From contig JANBTH010000480.1 in assembly GCA_027578815.1 (NCBI GenBank), forward strand, positions 1,986 through 16,531: a DNA stretch of 14,546 nt. Direction: 5' to 3'. Each line of letters begins with the position of its first letter. The first letter of the stretch is position 1. Shown piece after piece: positions 8,363-14,546 of this stretch. The position numbers and the translations under genes are program-made. The stretch comes from Coemansia sp. RSA 1804 (Eukaryota; Kickxellomycota; Kickxellomycetes; Kickxellales; Kickxellaceae). The notes under the pieces are model-generated. The model was not told where the DNA came from and searched no databases. It worked only from the letters and a program-made list of their open reading frames with translations.

Positions 8363-9255
8363 TTAGGACGATGACGAGGGCTTGGCCTTCTTCTCTGCCT
8401 CCTCGGCCTTCTCAGCCTCAATAACCTTGATGATATCCTCGATTTCCGCGACAGTGGGCGTCCGGTTCCCGTCCTTGGTAATCACGAGAATCTCAATGTT
8501 CTTGGCACCAGTCTGCACGACCTCAAGCAACGACTTTACCGCAAGCTTGACGGCGTCCTTTTCCTCCATTTCCTGGGCGTAATGTTTCTCAAGAAACTCG
8601 CGCACGGTCTTTGAGTTCCGGCCAATTGCGTTTGCCTTCCACTGGTAGTAGATCCCAGACGGATCGGTCTGGAAAAGCTTGGGCGTGTGGTTTGGATCGA
8701 ATCCAACTATAAGCGTAGAGATGCCAAAGGGCCGTCTTCCACCGCTCTGGGTGTACTTTTGCTGGATGGACGCAATGTAATGTGTGATAAACTCGACCGT
8801 TGGCGGATCCTCAATGTTGAGTCTGTGGTTCTGGCACTCCACGCGCGCCATGTCAACAAGAACACGCGCGTCCGCAACAAGGCCTGCCGATGCAATGAAA
8901 ATGTGCTCGTCCAGCTGGTGGATCTTGCGCATCGTGCGCGAGTCCTGCAGCTTCATCGCCGTCTTTTTCTCCACCCCCAGAACAACCGCGTCCTTGCCAC
9001 AGATGCCAACCTAAGCGTTGTTGAATAGAATAACACAGAGCACACAAACCATCCCACAAAACTCTTCATGTTTTTTTAGTTCGTCTTGTCCATTTTGCAG
9101 TGTCAACGGTCATTGTGAGGCTAACTGCACATCACGCTCTTTCACAGGTGGATACTTACAGCGCAGGTTCCCTTGCGCACTGCTTCCTGGGCGTACTCGA
9201 CCTGGAACAGGTGACCATCGGGCGAGAAGATTGTCAGCGCGCGATCGTAGCTCAT
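8363..9255 (-). CDS. 20S proteasome subunit alpha4 (PSMA7/Pre6 type), two exons
   Basis: This alpha-ring subunit of the 20S proteasome helps form the gated entrance of the protease and has no catalytic threonine. Exon 1 (9255-9160) encodes 32 residues and carries the alpha-subunit signature: MSYDRALTIFSPDGHLFQVE then YAQEAVRKGTCA. Exon 2 (9010-8363) continues in phase 0 with VGICGKDAVVLGVEKKTAMK, then the alpha4 blocks ARVECQNHRL, YTQSGGRRPFGIS, FQTDPSGIYYQWKANAIGR and KTVREFLEKHY. The spliced product is 247 residues against about 248 for human PSMA7, and the joint gives AVG as in PSMA7. The C-terminus ends in a charged coil and a short Lys/Ser tail (KAKPSSSS). Exon 2 alone lacks an ATG start: its first in-frame start-like codon is a GTG at 8974, which is Val in the spliced protein. 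The intron has a perfect GTAAGT donor. Subunit type rests on motif matches recalled from PSMA7/Pre6. Confidence 0.95.
9011..9159 (-). other. Intron of the proteasome alpha4 gene
   Basis: This 149-base GT-AG intron lies after codon 32 in phase 0. The donor is GTAAGTATC and the acceptor CAACGCTTAG. A CTAA-containing stretch (RC of about 9070-9082) could serve as the branch site. Splicing is needed to join the alpha signature to the rest of the subunit. Confidence 0.9.
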
Positions 9256-9672
9256 TATTATTCAGAGAAAACAGCGGTAATAGAGCCAATATGTAAGGGA
9301 AAAAAAGGAAAAGACAAGAACAAGGTGTGGTGGATTGTGGATTGCGTATAACCCTTGTATAAATGGATTTGACTGAGAAAAGAGAGTGGAAATTCAAGCT
9401 GCTCTGTTATTCTTGGTGCTTTCTATTCTCTTGAGCAAATTGCGTGAATTAAGCAACTGTGGTTTTTAGTAGTGTGCTTCAGTTGACTGGAAACGAGGCC
9501 TACGTAAGCCTTTCATTTTTGTGTGATGTGTTTTGATGCGCCTTGCGTGGCAGCTCGGTTGGGTTCTCAAGCTACGAGCCGAGCCGCGCTTTAGACTTTT
9601 TTCCTTCGTGTAATCCATTTCAGCGTCTGTCTGATCTTGGAACTTGTCCCCCCACAAGGCGACAGTTCAAAA

Positions 9673-9813
9673 ATGTCTTCCTATATGGATGCCATCCTGT
9701 TGCACAAACGGCGCGTTTATTCAGTACCTTCAATTGCCCAAAAGCCCGTTACTCGGCAGTTTGATTTGTCCAAGAGCCGCCAAGGCCCTGATTCGTTTCC
9801 ATTTTACCACTGA
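9673..9813 (+). CDS. Candidate 46-residue basic small protein (unrecognised)
   Basis: I do not recognise this ORF. It has an A-rich start context (TTCAAAAATGTCT) and encodes 46 residues with mixed, protein-like composition. It begins MSSYMDAILLHKRRVYSVPS, continues through QKPVTRQFDLSKSRQ, and ends FPFYH. It is basic overall and shows no signal peptide, membrane segment or cysteine motif. The same frame stays open upstream to a TAG at 9592, and a TTTCAG acceptor-like site sits near 9618-9623, so it could also be an exon of a longer transcript. It lies in the divergent spacer, within a stretch of higher complexity than its surroundings. It may be a small gene, an upstream ORF or chance. Confidence 0.25.
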   Translation: MSSYMDAILLHKRRVYSVPSIAQKPVTRQFDLSKSRQGPDSFPFYH

Positions 9814-10083
9814 CAGTTGCGGAATGCCAAGACAAAGGAAAATGCGACTCTGGTGGAACATTAAAAAAGCTATATCCTCTTCACGTTCCGTTTCCCAATG
9901 CTGTTTCTACACACAAAACCCGGTGTTTTGTTGTTGTTTTCCCTTGTGAAATAATGTTGTATGCGTGGCTCGTTGTTTCTGCTCGGCCACTCACTGCCAC
10001 AACAATGGTGAAGCGGACTTTGGTGGCGGGCAATCTTTGCAGCCTATAAGGCCCTGCTTTTTCTTGTTTTTGTACCCAAATTT

Positions 10084-10096
10084 GGGGGGGGGAGGG
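10084..10096 (+). repeat. G-rich run (G9-A-G3)
   Basis: Thirteen bases of nearly pure G sit about 255 bases before the J-protein ATG. The run could in principle form a four-stranded G structure or be an assembly-sensitive homopolymer. No function is implied. Confidence 0.6.
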
Positions 10097-10350
10097 AAAA
10101 AAGATGTTCATTGACCAGAACTTTTTTGTTTTTATGTCAAAGCTCTTCTTGGTCCTCTTCTCTCCTTCTCTACCTTTTTCTTGTTTTTGTTGTTTTCTTG
10201 GTTTTCCTTTTTAATATTAGGGTTTGTTTTTTCTATTCTAAAGGAATACTTGTTCTGTTTGAATTTTTTACATAGCCCCTAAAGTGCGCGTTTGTCTTTC
10301 TTCATAACTACTATCCAAAAAGATACCTCAAGCTTTTTTCATTCTTTGTC

Positions 10351-12044
10351 ATGTCAAAGACATCGCGTCAACCCACATGCATTACCGTGCAATGTCCTTC
10401 GTGTAGCAAATTTGTGGAGTTTGACCTTCCAAAGGGCAATGAGCCTTCGCAGTGCTCAGTAGACTGCTTTGAGTGCAAACAGAGCTTCCCGGTGGATGTC
10501 AGCGATGTTCCGTTCTGGAAGGCTGGTTCTAGTAATGAAGATACTTCTCGCGGAACCCCTGCATCTGCTGCTAACGACACAAAGCAAGGCTCTCCAAATT
10601 CCTCGGGATCATCTCCACAGACGCCAAAGCGGAAGAATGGAAGAACAAAGGGGACAGGTACGTACTATTTAACAACACTGCCAGGGTTTTTTCATTTGGG
10701 AAACCAGCGCTGGTTCAATTTTTTGCCATTCATTGTTTATTCCTATACTATTTATTGGGGGGGGGGTTCTGAAAGAGCAGCAAAGGGAAAAAATAGATGC
10801 AATGATGATGACTTTGGTTTTTTGCACCATAGATGCTTCAAAGGAAATCATCCGCAAAATAGCCTTTTATTAAAAAACAAAGATCATGCTATTTTCTCTC
10901 CCATATAGATGAAGATCCGCTTGAAACCGAATATTACGACTGGCTCGAAGTTACCCCGGCCGCCACACAAGCAGAACTAAAGAAGAAATACTACGTGCTT
11001 GCGCTAAAGTACCATCCCGATAAGAACCCGTCGGCCGAGGCCGAGGAGAAGTTCAAGCAGATTTCAGAGGCGTACCAGGTGCTTTCGGATCCAAAGCTGC
11101 GCAAGCAGTACAACGAGCTGGGCGCAGAGAAGAACAGAGACGAAAGCGGAGCCATCGACCCTACGTTCTTCTTCAACCAGCTGTTTGGCGGAGAGCGGTT
11201 TGTCAGCATGATTGGCGAGCTCAACATTATTTCTGAGCTCAGCCAGGTTGCCGAAGAGGCCATGAACGAGGAGGCGACGCCCGAGCCCAAGGACGGAAAG
11301 GCCATCGAGGACAGTAGCTCGATCTCTGACAAGGAGAAGGAGAAGATGGTGCACAAGGTGGAGAAGAAGCAGAAGCGGGATGAGCTTAACAAGAAGCGCA
11401 TGGAGGCCGAGGCACGCAACAAGGTGCGTATCAAGGAGTTGTCGGATAACCTAAAGCAGAAGCTGTCGATCTACGTTGAGAACACGGATGCGGATCCGGC
11501 AACGGCCCTGGCTGCGTGGGAGGCCCAGATCACCGCAGAGGCCGAGGATCTGAAGGTTGAGTCCATGGGCGTCGAGCTGCTGCACATCATCGGCACCGTC
11601 TACCGCATGCAGGCCAAAAAGTACCTGGAGAAACAGGAGTTCCTGGGCGGCTTCCGCGGCGTGTACCACTCGTTCAAGGAGACCGGGCAGTTCATGAGCG
11701 GCGCGTACTCCACCATCAAGTCGGCTGTTGATCTCCAGCGCACGTATGCGGAGCTCGAAAAGGCCGAGGAGAACAACATCTCGGCCGAGGAGAAGCAGCG
11801 CCTGGAGGAGGCTGCGGCGAAGAAGGCGATCCATGTTCTGTGGAAGAGCGGCAGGCTGGAGATCGAAAACATCCTGCGCGAGACATGCAATGTTGTGCTC
11901 CACGACAAGCTGGCCGACAAGAAGGCGCTGAAACGGCGGGCCGTTGCGCTGAAGGCCATGGGCGATGTGTATGCCCATGTCAAGCCCGATCCCAACCAGC
12001 CGTCGAACATCTTTATGGCATTTGACATCAACATTTCATCGTAG
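10351..12044 (+). CDS. J-domain co-chaperone with DnaJ-X domain and N-terminal zinc-ribbon-like motif, two exons
   Basis: This is a Caj1/Djp1-like Hsp40 that should stimulate Hsp70 ATPase. Exon 1 (10351-10657) encodes 102 codons plus one base: a CPSC...C-DCFEC cysteine pattern (C15, C18, C35, C39, C42) resembling a zinc ribbon, then a Ser/Thr/Pro-rich linker with a basic patch (KRKNGRTK). Exon 2 (10909-12044) completes codon 103 and gives the J domain (about 110-174: EYYDWLEV, YYVLALKYHPDKNP with HPD at 138-140, FKQISEAYQVLSDP). It then gives the DnaJ-X domain (about 185-460), with a Lys/Glu-rich coiled coil (about 241-296), GGFRGVYHSFKE and a conserved C-terminal helix ending near DVYAHVKPD. 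The spliced length is 480 residues. It lacks the Gly/Phe region and the four-repeat zinc finger of type I DnaJ. Known relatives act in peroxisomal import or general chaperoning; the exact role here is unknown. Confidence 0.9.
10658..10908 (+). other. Intron of the J-protein gene
   Basis: This 251-base GT-AG intron has donor ACAG|GTACGT and acceptor CTCCCATATAG|AT, and splits codon 103 after its first base. Without splicing, exon 1 runs into in-frame sequence lacking any J-domain similarity, while the J domain begins only after 10908. It contains a perfect 14-base palindrome at 10702-10715 and a run of ten G at 10757-10766. A C-box-like ATGATGA near 10801 has no D box after it, so I do not call an intronic snoRNA. 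Confidence 0.88.
10702..10715 (+). repeat. Perfect 14-base palindrome in the J-protein intron
   Basis: AACCAGCGCTGGTT is its own reverse complement. It could be a dimeric protein site or a small stem. It lies 44 bases after the donor site of the intron, and nothing else marks it. Confidence 0.7.
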
Positions 12045-12227
12045 GAAAAAAAAAGTCGATGCTGTTTAGGTAGTGTTTTGCTTCTTTTGTCATGGATGAT
12101 GTTCTTAATGTAGAGGTTTTTCTTAGTTGTCTTGTTTCTTAATATTAGCACCAATATTGTCTTTCTGATTCACCCAGACAATCAGGTTCAAAGTGCGTCT
12201 TCCTGCAAACGCCACAGAGATCATGTA

Positions 12228-12235
12228 TCACGTGA
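12228..12235 (+). promoter_or_regulatory. E-box TCACGTGA
   Basis: This perfect 8-base palindrome contains CACGTG, the binding core of Cbf1/Pho4-type bHLH factors in fungi. It lies 33 bases before the tandem CCAAT cores, upstream of the proposed first exon of the ubiquitin-S27a gene. Occupancy is unknown. Confidence 0.45.
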
Positions 12236-12267
12236 AGAGTGTAGGGTATTGTGATCACGGCATGCTG

Positions 12268-12277
12268 ATTGGATTGG
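12268..12277 (-). promoter_or_regulatory. Two tandem CCAAT boxes
   Basis: ATTGGATTGG on the plus strand gives two directly repeated CCAAT cores on the minus strand, five bases apart. CCAAT is bound by the Hap2/3/5 complex in fungi. The pairing with a nearby E-box supports a real promoter here for the ubiquitin-S27a gene. Confidence 0.4.
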
Positions 12278-12997
12278 GTTGCCGCTGATTATCATACTGA
12301 TTGTAAATCAGGGGGAAGAAAACTTTGTCAAGCACGTTTTCTGAGGAGGAAGAAAAAAAAACTGTGTGGGAGTTTTCCGCCTTAAAACGGTGGGTGCAAC
12401 AGCAATTTTGGATGGGAGCTCTTTCTCTTTAGTGCAGAATTTGCGGATCGCGCAGGTAAACATCAATTTCCATACTCTTTTTTATTCTTTCTTTGATACA
12501 CCCTGTGGAGAATTCGACCGTTTTTGTCCCTTTTTTAATTCGTTTATCCACTCTCTTTTTGGCTGCAATTCAGACGGGAGGATGCTCTTTCCTTCTGTAT
12601 TGCGTGCGTAGTCTATTAGAGACCAGAGAATGCGAAGCAAGGAGGGATGAAAATAGGTCTTGCTCTATTTGCGTGAGAAGAAGCACATTCTGCCAGAATT
12701 ACCCTTTGTACTAATTTACAAGTTTTTACGTTTTCTTATACATTCTACTTGCGTGCCTTTTCCTATTTCCCCGTCATTCTTATCCGACGCATTCACACAT
12801 CCCGGCTGTTTAATTCCATTACATTCTTGTCTGATTTCGTCTTCTGTGCGATATTTTCTGTCCGTCGGCCATACTTGCTGTTTTGTTTTGGAACCGGGTG
12901 ACTGTGTGTGCGTTTGGTTTGTGGCTGTGGGAAAACGGTGGCCGGGTATGTATTTCTGTAATTTTGCACTGTGGATTTGTAGGTAACCAGATTAAAC

Positions 12998-13471
12998 ATG
13001 CAGATTTTCGTAAAGACCCTCACGGGCAAGACCATCACCCTCGAGGTGGAGTCGTCCGACACCATCGACAACGTCAAGACCAAGATCCAGGACAAGGAGG
13101 GAATTCCCCCAGACCAGCAGCGTCTTATCTTCGCGGGCAAGCAGCTTGAGGACGGCCGCACCCTCTCGGACTACAACATCCAGAAGGAGTCGACCCTCCA
13201 CCTGGTGCTTCGTCTCCGTGGTGGTGGCAAGAAGCGCAAGAAGAAGGTCTACACCACCCCCAAGAAGACCCCCCACAAGCACAAGAACGTGAAGCTTGCT
13301 ATTCTCAAGTTCTACAAGGTTGACGAGAGCGGCCAGGTTACCCGTCTTCGTCGCGAGTGCCCCAACGAGTCCTGCGGTGCCGGCGTGTTCATGGCCTGGC
13401 ACAAGAACCGCCAGTACTGCGGTAACTGCCACCTGACCTACATCTTCAAGAAGGAGGGTGCTACTGCTTGA
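12998..13471 (+). CDS. Ubiquitin-40S ribosomal protein S27a (eS31) fusion
   Basis: This 157-residue precursor is cleaved after Gly76 to give free ubiquitin and the 81-residue ribosomal protein eS31, a small-subunit component. Residues 1-76 are ubiquitin, with all seven lysines (6, 11, 27, 29, 33, 48, 63) and the RLRGG end. It has Ser19 and Asp24 as in yeast, and Thr28 where yeast has Ser and human has Ala. Residues 77-157 start with the basic GKKRKKKVYTTPKK tail and carry the zinc finger C121-x4-C126-x14-C141-x2-C144. Codon use is strongly biased to C- and G-ending codons, as expected for a highly expressed gene. The ATG at 12998 encodes ubiquitin Met1, so the start is certain. The coding part has no intron; a 5' UTR intron is possible. 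Confidence 0.99.
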   Translation: MQIFVKTLTGKTITLEVESSDTIDNVKTKIQDKEGIPPDQQRLIFAGKQLEDGRTLSDYNIQKESTLHLVLRLRGGGKKRKKKVYTTPKKTPHKHKNVKLAILKFYKVDESGQVTRLRRECPNESCGAGVFMAWHKNRQYCGNCHLTYIFKKEGATA

Positions 13472-13981
13472 GTTTTTGCGGAAAACCAAGACTTTTTTTC
13501 TTGTGCGGCAAGGGCATATAACCTGGTTGTTGTTTCTTTTCTCTTCCAAAGCTTTGGTTTTTAGTGAATACAGCAATAACATTTTTGTTACCTTATTTCC
13601 TAGTTGATGAGCTCGCGGGAGGGTTTTTTATTCTTTTGATCTGAAACGATTCATTGTTGGCTCCGTCTCTGCTGGTTCCAAAGTATTTTTTTCTTCATCA
13701 GAAAACATCACTGATCTGTGGATAATGCTAAATCATTGCAACGTGATCTCCACAGACAGATTACGCTGATCACATTAGTGGTTTTTTTTGAACTTTTTTT
13801 TTTTTTTTGTTTTTTTCCATTCGCTTTTGGGCATAAGGGAAGGCTCAAATATTTGCTACTTCAGCTCTGCTAAAAGCAAGCCGTTTTTGCCGTTGCACTA
13901 TCCACTTCGTTTCCTTTTTGTTGCTGTTGTTTGGTATTTGTTTATTATAGAAATAAGACGTGCATACATTTTTCGTCCAAC
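13472..13981 (+). promoter_or_regulatory. Spacer between the ubiquitin-S27a gene and the acidic-protein gene
   Basis: This 510-base T-rich region holds the S27a 3' UTR and the promoter of the next plus-strand gene. A 15-base poly(T) tract (13794-13808), of the kind that excludes nucleosomes, lies about 175-190 bases before that gene's ATG. A separated inverted repeat (TCTGTGGA at 13715-13722, TCCACAGA at 13749-13756) sits in an otherwise low-complexity stretch. I see no AATAAA and no coding sequence. Confidence 0.45.
13794..13808 (+). repeat. Poly(T) tract, 15 bases
   Basis: Fifteen consecutive T follow GAAC, with further T-runs on both sides (13781-13789, 13811-13817). Its place upstream of the acidic-protein gene suits a nucleosome-depleted promoter. 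Confidence 0.6.
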
Positions 13982-14546
13982 ATGGTCGTGAAGAGCGGAG
14001 CAAGCAAAAACAAACCCACAAACAAACGTAGTCTGGCGGCCCGCGAGAAGGAGGCAGTGGTTGTTGATGAAGCGGACGAGTTTCCTGAAGAGTCAAAGAT
14101 TGATTTGCCTACAGATTCCGAACCCTCCGACAGCGGCGAGGAGGAGGACGAGGAGGAGGACATAGAAGGCGGCGATTTCGATGAGGTGCTGAAGAGGATG
14201 GCGGAGGACCAGGGGTTCAGCTCAGCCAGCGATGAAGTAGAGGATGAGGATGAGGATGAGGAGGACAATGAACAGGAAGAGGAGGGGGAGGAGAGCGGGA
14301 GCGACATCCACAGCAGCGACATTGAAGGCGCCAGCTCGGAGGAGGAGGAGGAAGAGGAGGAAGGAAGCGACGATGAGCTTGGGTCAGATGCATCGGACTC
14401 TAACCAGGAGGACAACAGCGACAAAGAGCTAGTTCTCAAGCGTGTCGCCAGCAGGGCCACAGACGGACAGGACACTGCGGTGGAGAGCAGCGAGAACGAG
14501 AACGAGAACGGCTCTGACGATGATGAAGATGAAGATGAAGATGAAG
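13982..14546 (+). CDS. Very acidic protein, N-terminal part (probably nuclear or nucleolar), cut by window end
   Basis: The ATG at 13982 opens 188 codons that run off the window. The first 25 residues are basic (MVVKSGASKNKPTNKRSLAA then REKE). They are followed by long Glu/Asp/Ser tracts: SGEEEDEEEDIEGG, a run of EDEDEDEED, SSEEEEEEEEGSDDELGS, and ENENENGSDDDEDEDEDE at the edge. One less biased segment, FDEVLKRMAEDQGFSS (66-81), looks helical. Such acidic Ser-rich leaders with casein-kinase-2-like sites are typical of ribosome-biogenesis factors and histone chaperones, but no diagnostic domain is inside the window, so I do not name it. The repeats GATGAG and GAGGAx drive much of the sequence. 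Confidence 0.75.
   Translation, partial: MVVKSGASKNKPTNKRSLAAREKEAVVVDEADEFPEESKIDLPTDSEPSDSGEEEDEEEDIEGGDFDEVLKRMAEDQGFSSASDEVEDEDEDEEDNEQEEEGEESGSDIHSSDIEGASSEEEEEEEEGSDDELGSDASDSNQEDNSDKELVLKRVASRATDGQDTAVESSENENENGSDDDEDEDEDE

Larger units (their letters stand above)
9256..10350. promoter_or_regulatory. Divergent spacer between proteasome alpha4 and J-protein genes
   Basis: This 1,095-base region separates two head-to-head genes, so both promoters should lie in it. The half next to the J-protein gene (about 10080-10350) is T-rich on the plus strand, with a G-run at 10084-10096 and an A-rich context at the ATG. The middle (about 9480-9960) is more complex and GC-richer than its flanks and holds a candidate small ORF at 9673-9813. 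I looked for the yeast proteasome element GGTGGCAAA on both strands and did not find an exact copy. Confidence 0.45.
12045..12997 (+). promoter_or_regulatory. Long leader and promoter region of the ubiquitin-S27a gene, after the J-protein 3' end
   Basis: This 953-base spacer has no convincing protein frame. The first part is the J-protein 3' UTR. About 720-770 bases before the ubiquitin ATG lie an E-box and two tandem CCAAT cores. A donor-like CGCAG|GTAAAC at 12456 and acceptor-like sites at 12982 (TTGTAG) and 12990 (TAACCAG), just before the ATG, suggest a roughly 0.5-kb intron in the 5' UTR, common in ubiquitin and ribosomal-protein genes. That would put transcription start near 12350-12450. 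The intron is inference from splice-site shape only. Confidence 0.4.

Noticed and set aside
8363..8974. Starting the proteasome subunit at the GTG at 8974 as a one-exon gene
   Set aside because: Exon 1 with the alpha signature lies at 9160-9255 and joins in phase across a GTAAGT...TTAG intron; the GTG is an internal valine.
9540..9600. tRNA-like A-box (TGGCAGCTCGGTTGGG) with nearby GCTCGG/CCGAGC arms
   Set aside because: There is no D-stem partner, no B-box GGTTCGAATCC at the right distance and no acceptor stem; I cannot fold a cloverleaf.
9256..10350. Rpn4-type proteasome control element (GGTGGCAAA) in the divergent promoter
   Set aside because: Only a partial GGTGGCGGGC near 10022 was found, far from the proteasome start; this is not the consensus.
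10795..10860. C/D-box snoRNA in the J-protein intron, from ATGATGA near 10801
   Set aside because: No CTGA D box follows within the remaining intron and there is no terminal stem.
14081..14546. Naming the acidic protein as a specific ribosome-biogenesis factor (such as Erb1 or Noc2)
   Set aside because: Only an acidic low-complexity leader is visible and many unrelated nuclear proteins share it; no diagnostic domain is in the window.

Overview
The window looks like nuclear DNA of an early-diverging fungus. Genes are compact and intron-poor, with AT-rich spacers and two short GT-AG introns. There is a fungal-type PMT2 mannosyltransferase, an Scd6/Lsm14 protein, a J protein with the fungal/plant X domain, and a ubiquitin-S27a fusion whose ubiquitin has Ser19 and Asp24, as yeast ubiquitin does. 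The very GC-rich third positions of several genes would suit Kickxellomycotina (Coemansia-like), but that placement is inference. I see no transposon, CRISPR, phage or virus sequence and no tRNA or rRNA gene.

Layout. 1-415: AT-rich leader, possibly with a 5' UTR intron. 416-1413 (+): UPF0014/FetB-like membrane protein whose conserved C-terminus is shifted into another frame near 1228. 1588-3126 (+): divergent cystathionine beta-synthase-like protein with degenerate active-site loops. 3226-5601 (-): PMT2-type protein O-mannosyltransferase, tail to tail with the CBS-like gene. 6289-7635 (-): Lsm14/Scd6 RNA-granule protein. 8363-9255 (-): 20S proteasome alpha4 subunit, two exons. 9256-10350: a 1.1-kb divergent spacer holding a candidate 46-codon small ORF. 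10351-12044 (+): J-domain/X-domain protein with an N-terminal zinc-ribbon-like motif, two exons. 12045-12997: long leader of the ubiquitin gene. 12998-13471 (+): ubiquitin-eS31 fusion. 13982-14546 (+): start of a very acidic, probably nuclear or nucleolar protein cut by the window edge.

The genes do not form a pathway or operon. They are mainly housekeeping functions: protein turnover, translation, mRNA storage, secretory glycosylation and chaperoning. The least ordinary points are the degenerate CBS paralogue, the frameshift in the UPF0014 gene and the small ORF at 9673-9813. I found no convincing new multi-gene system.
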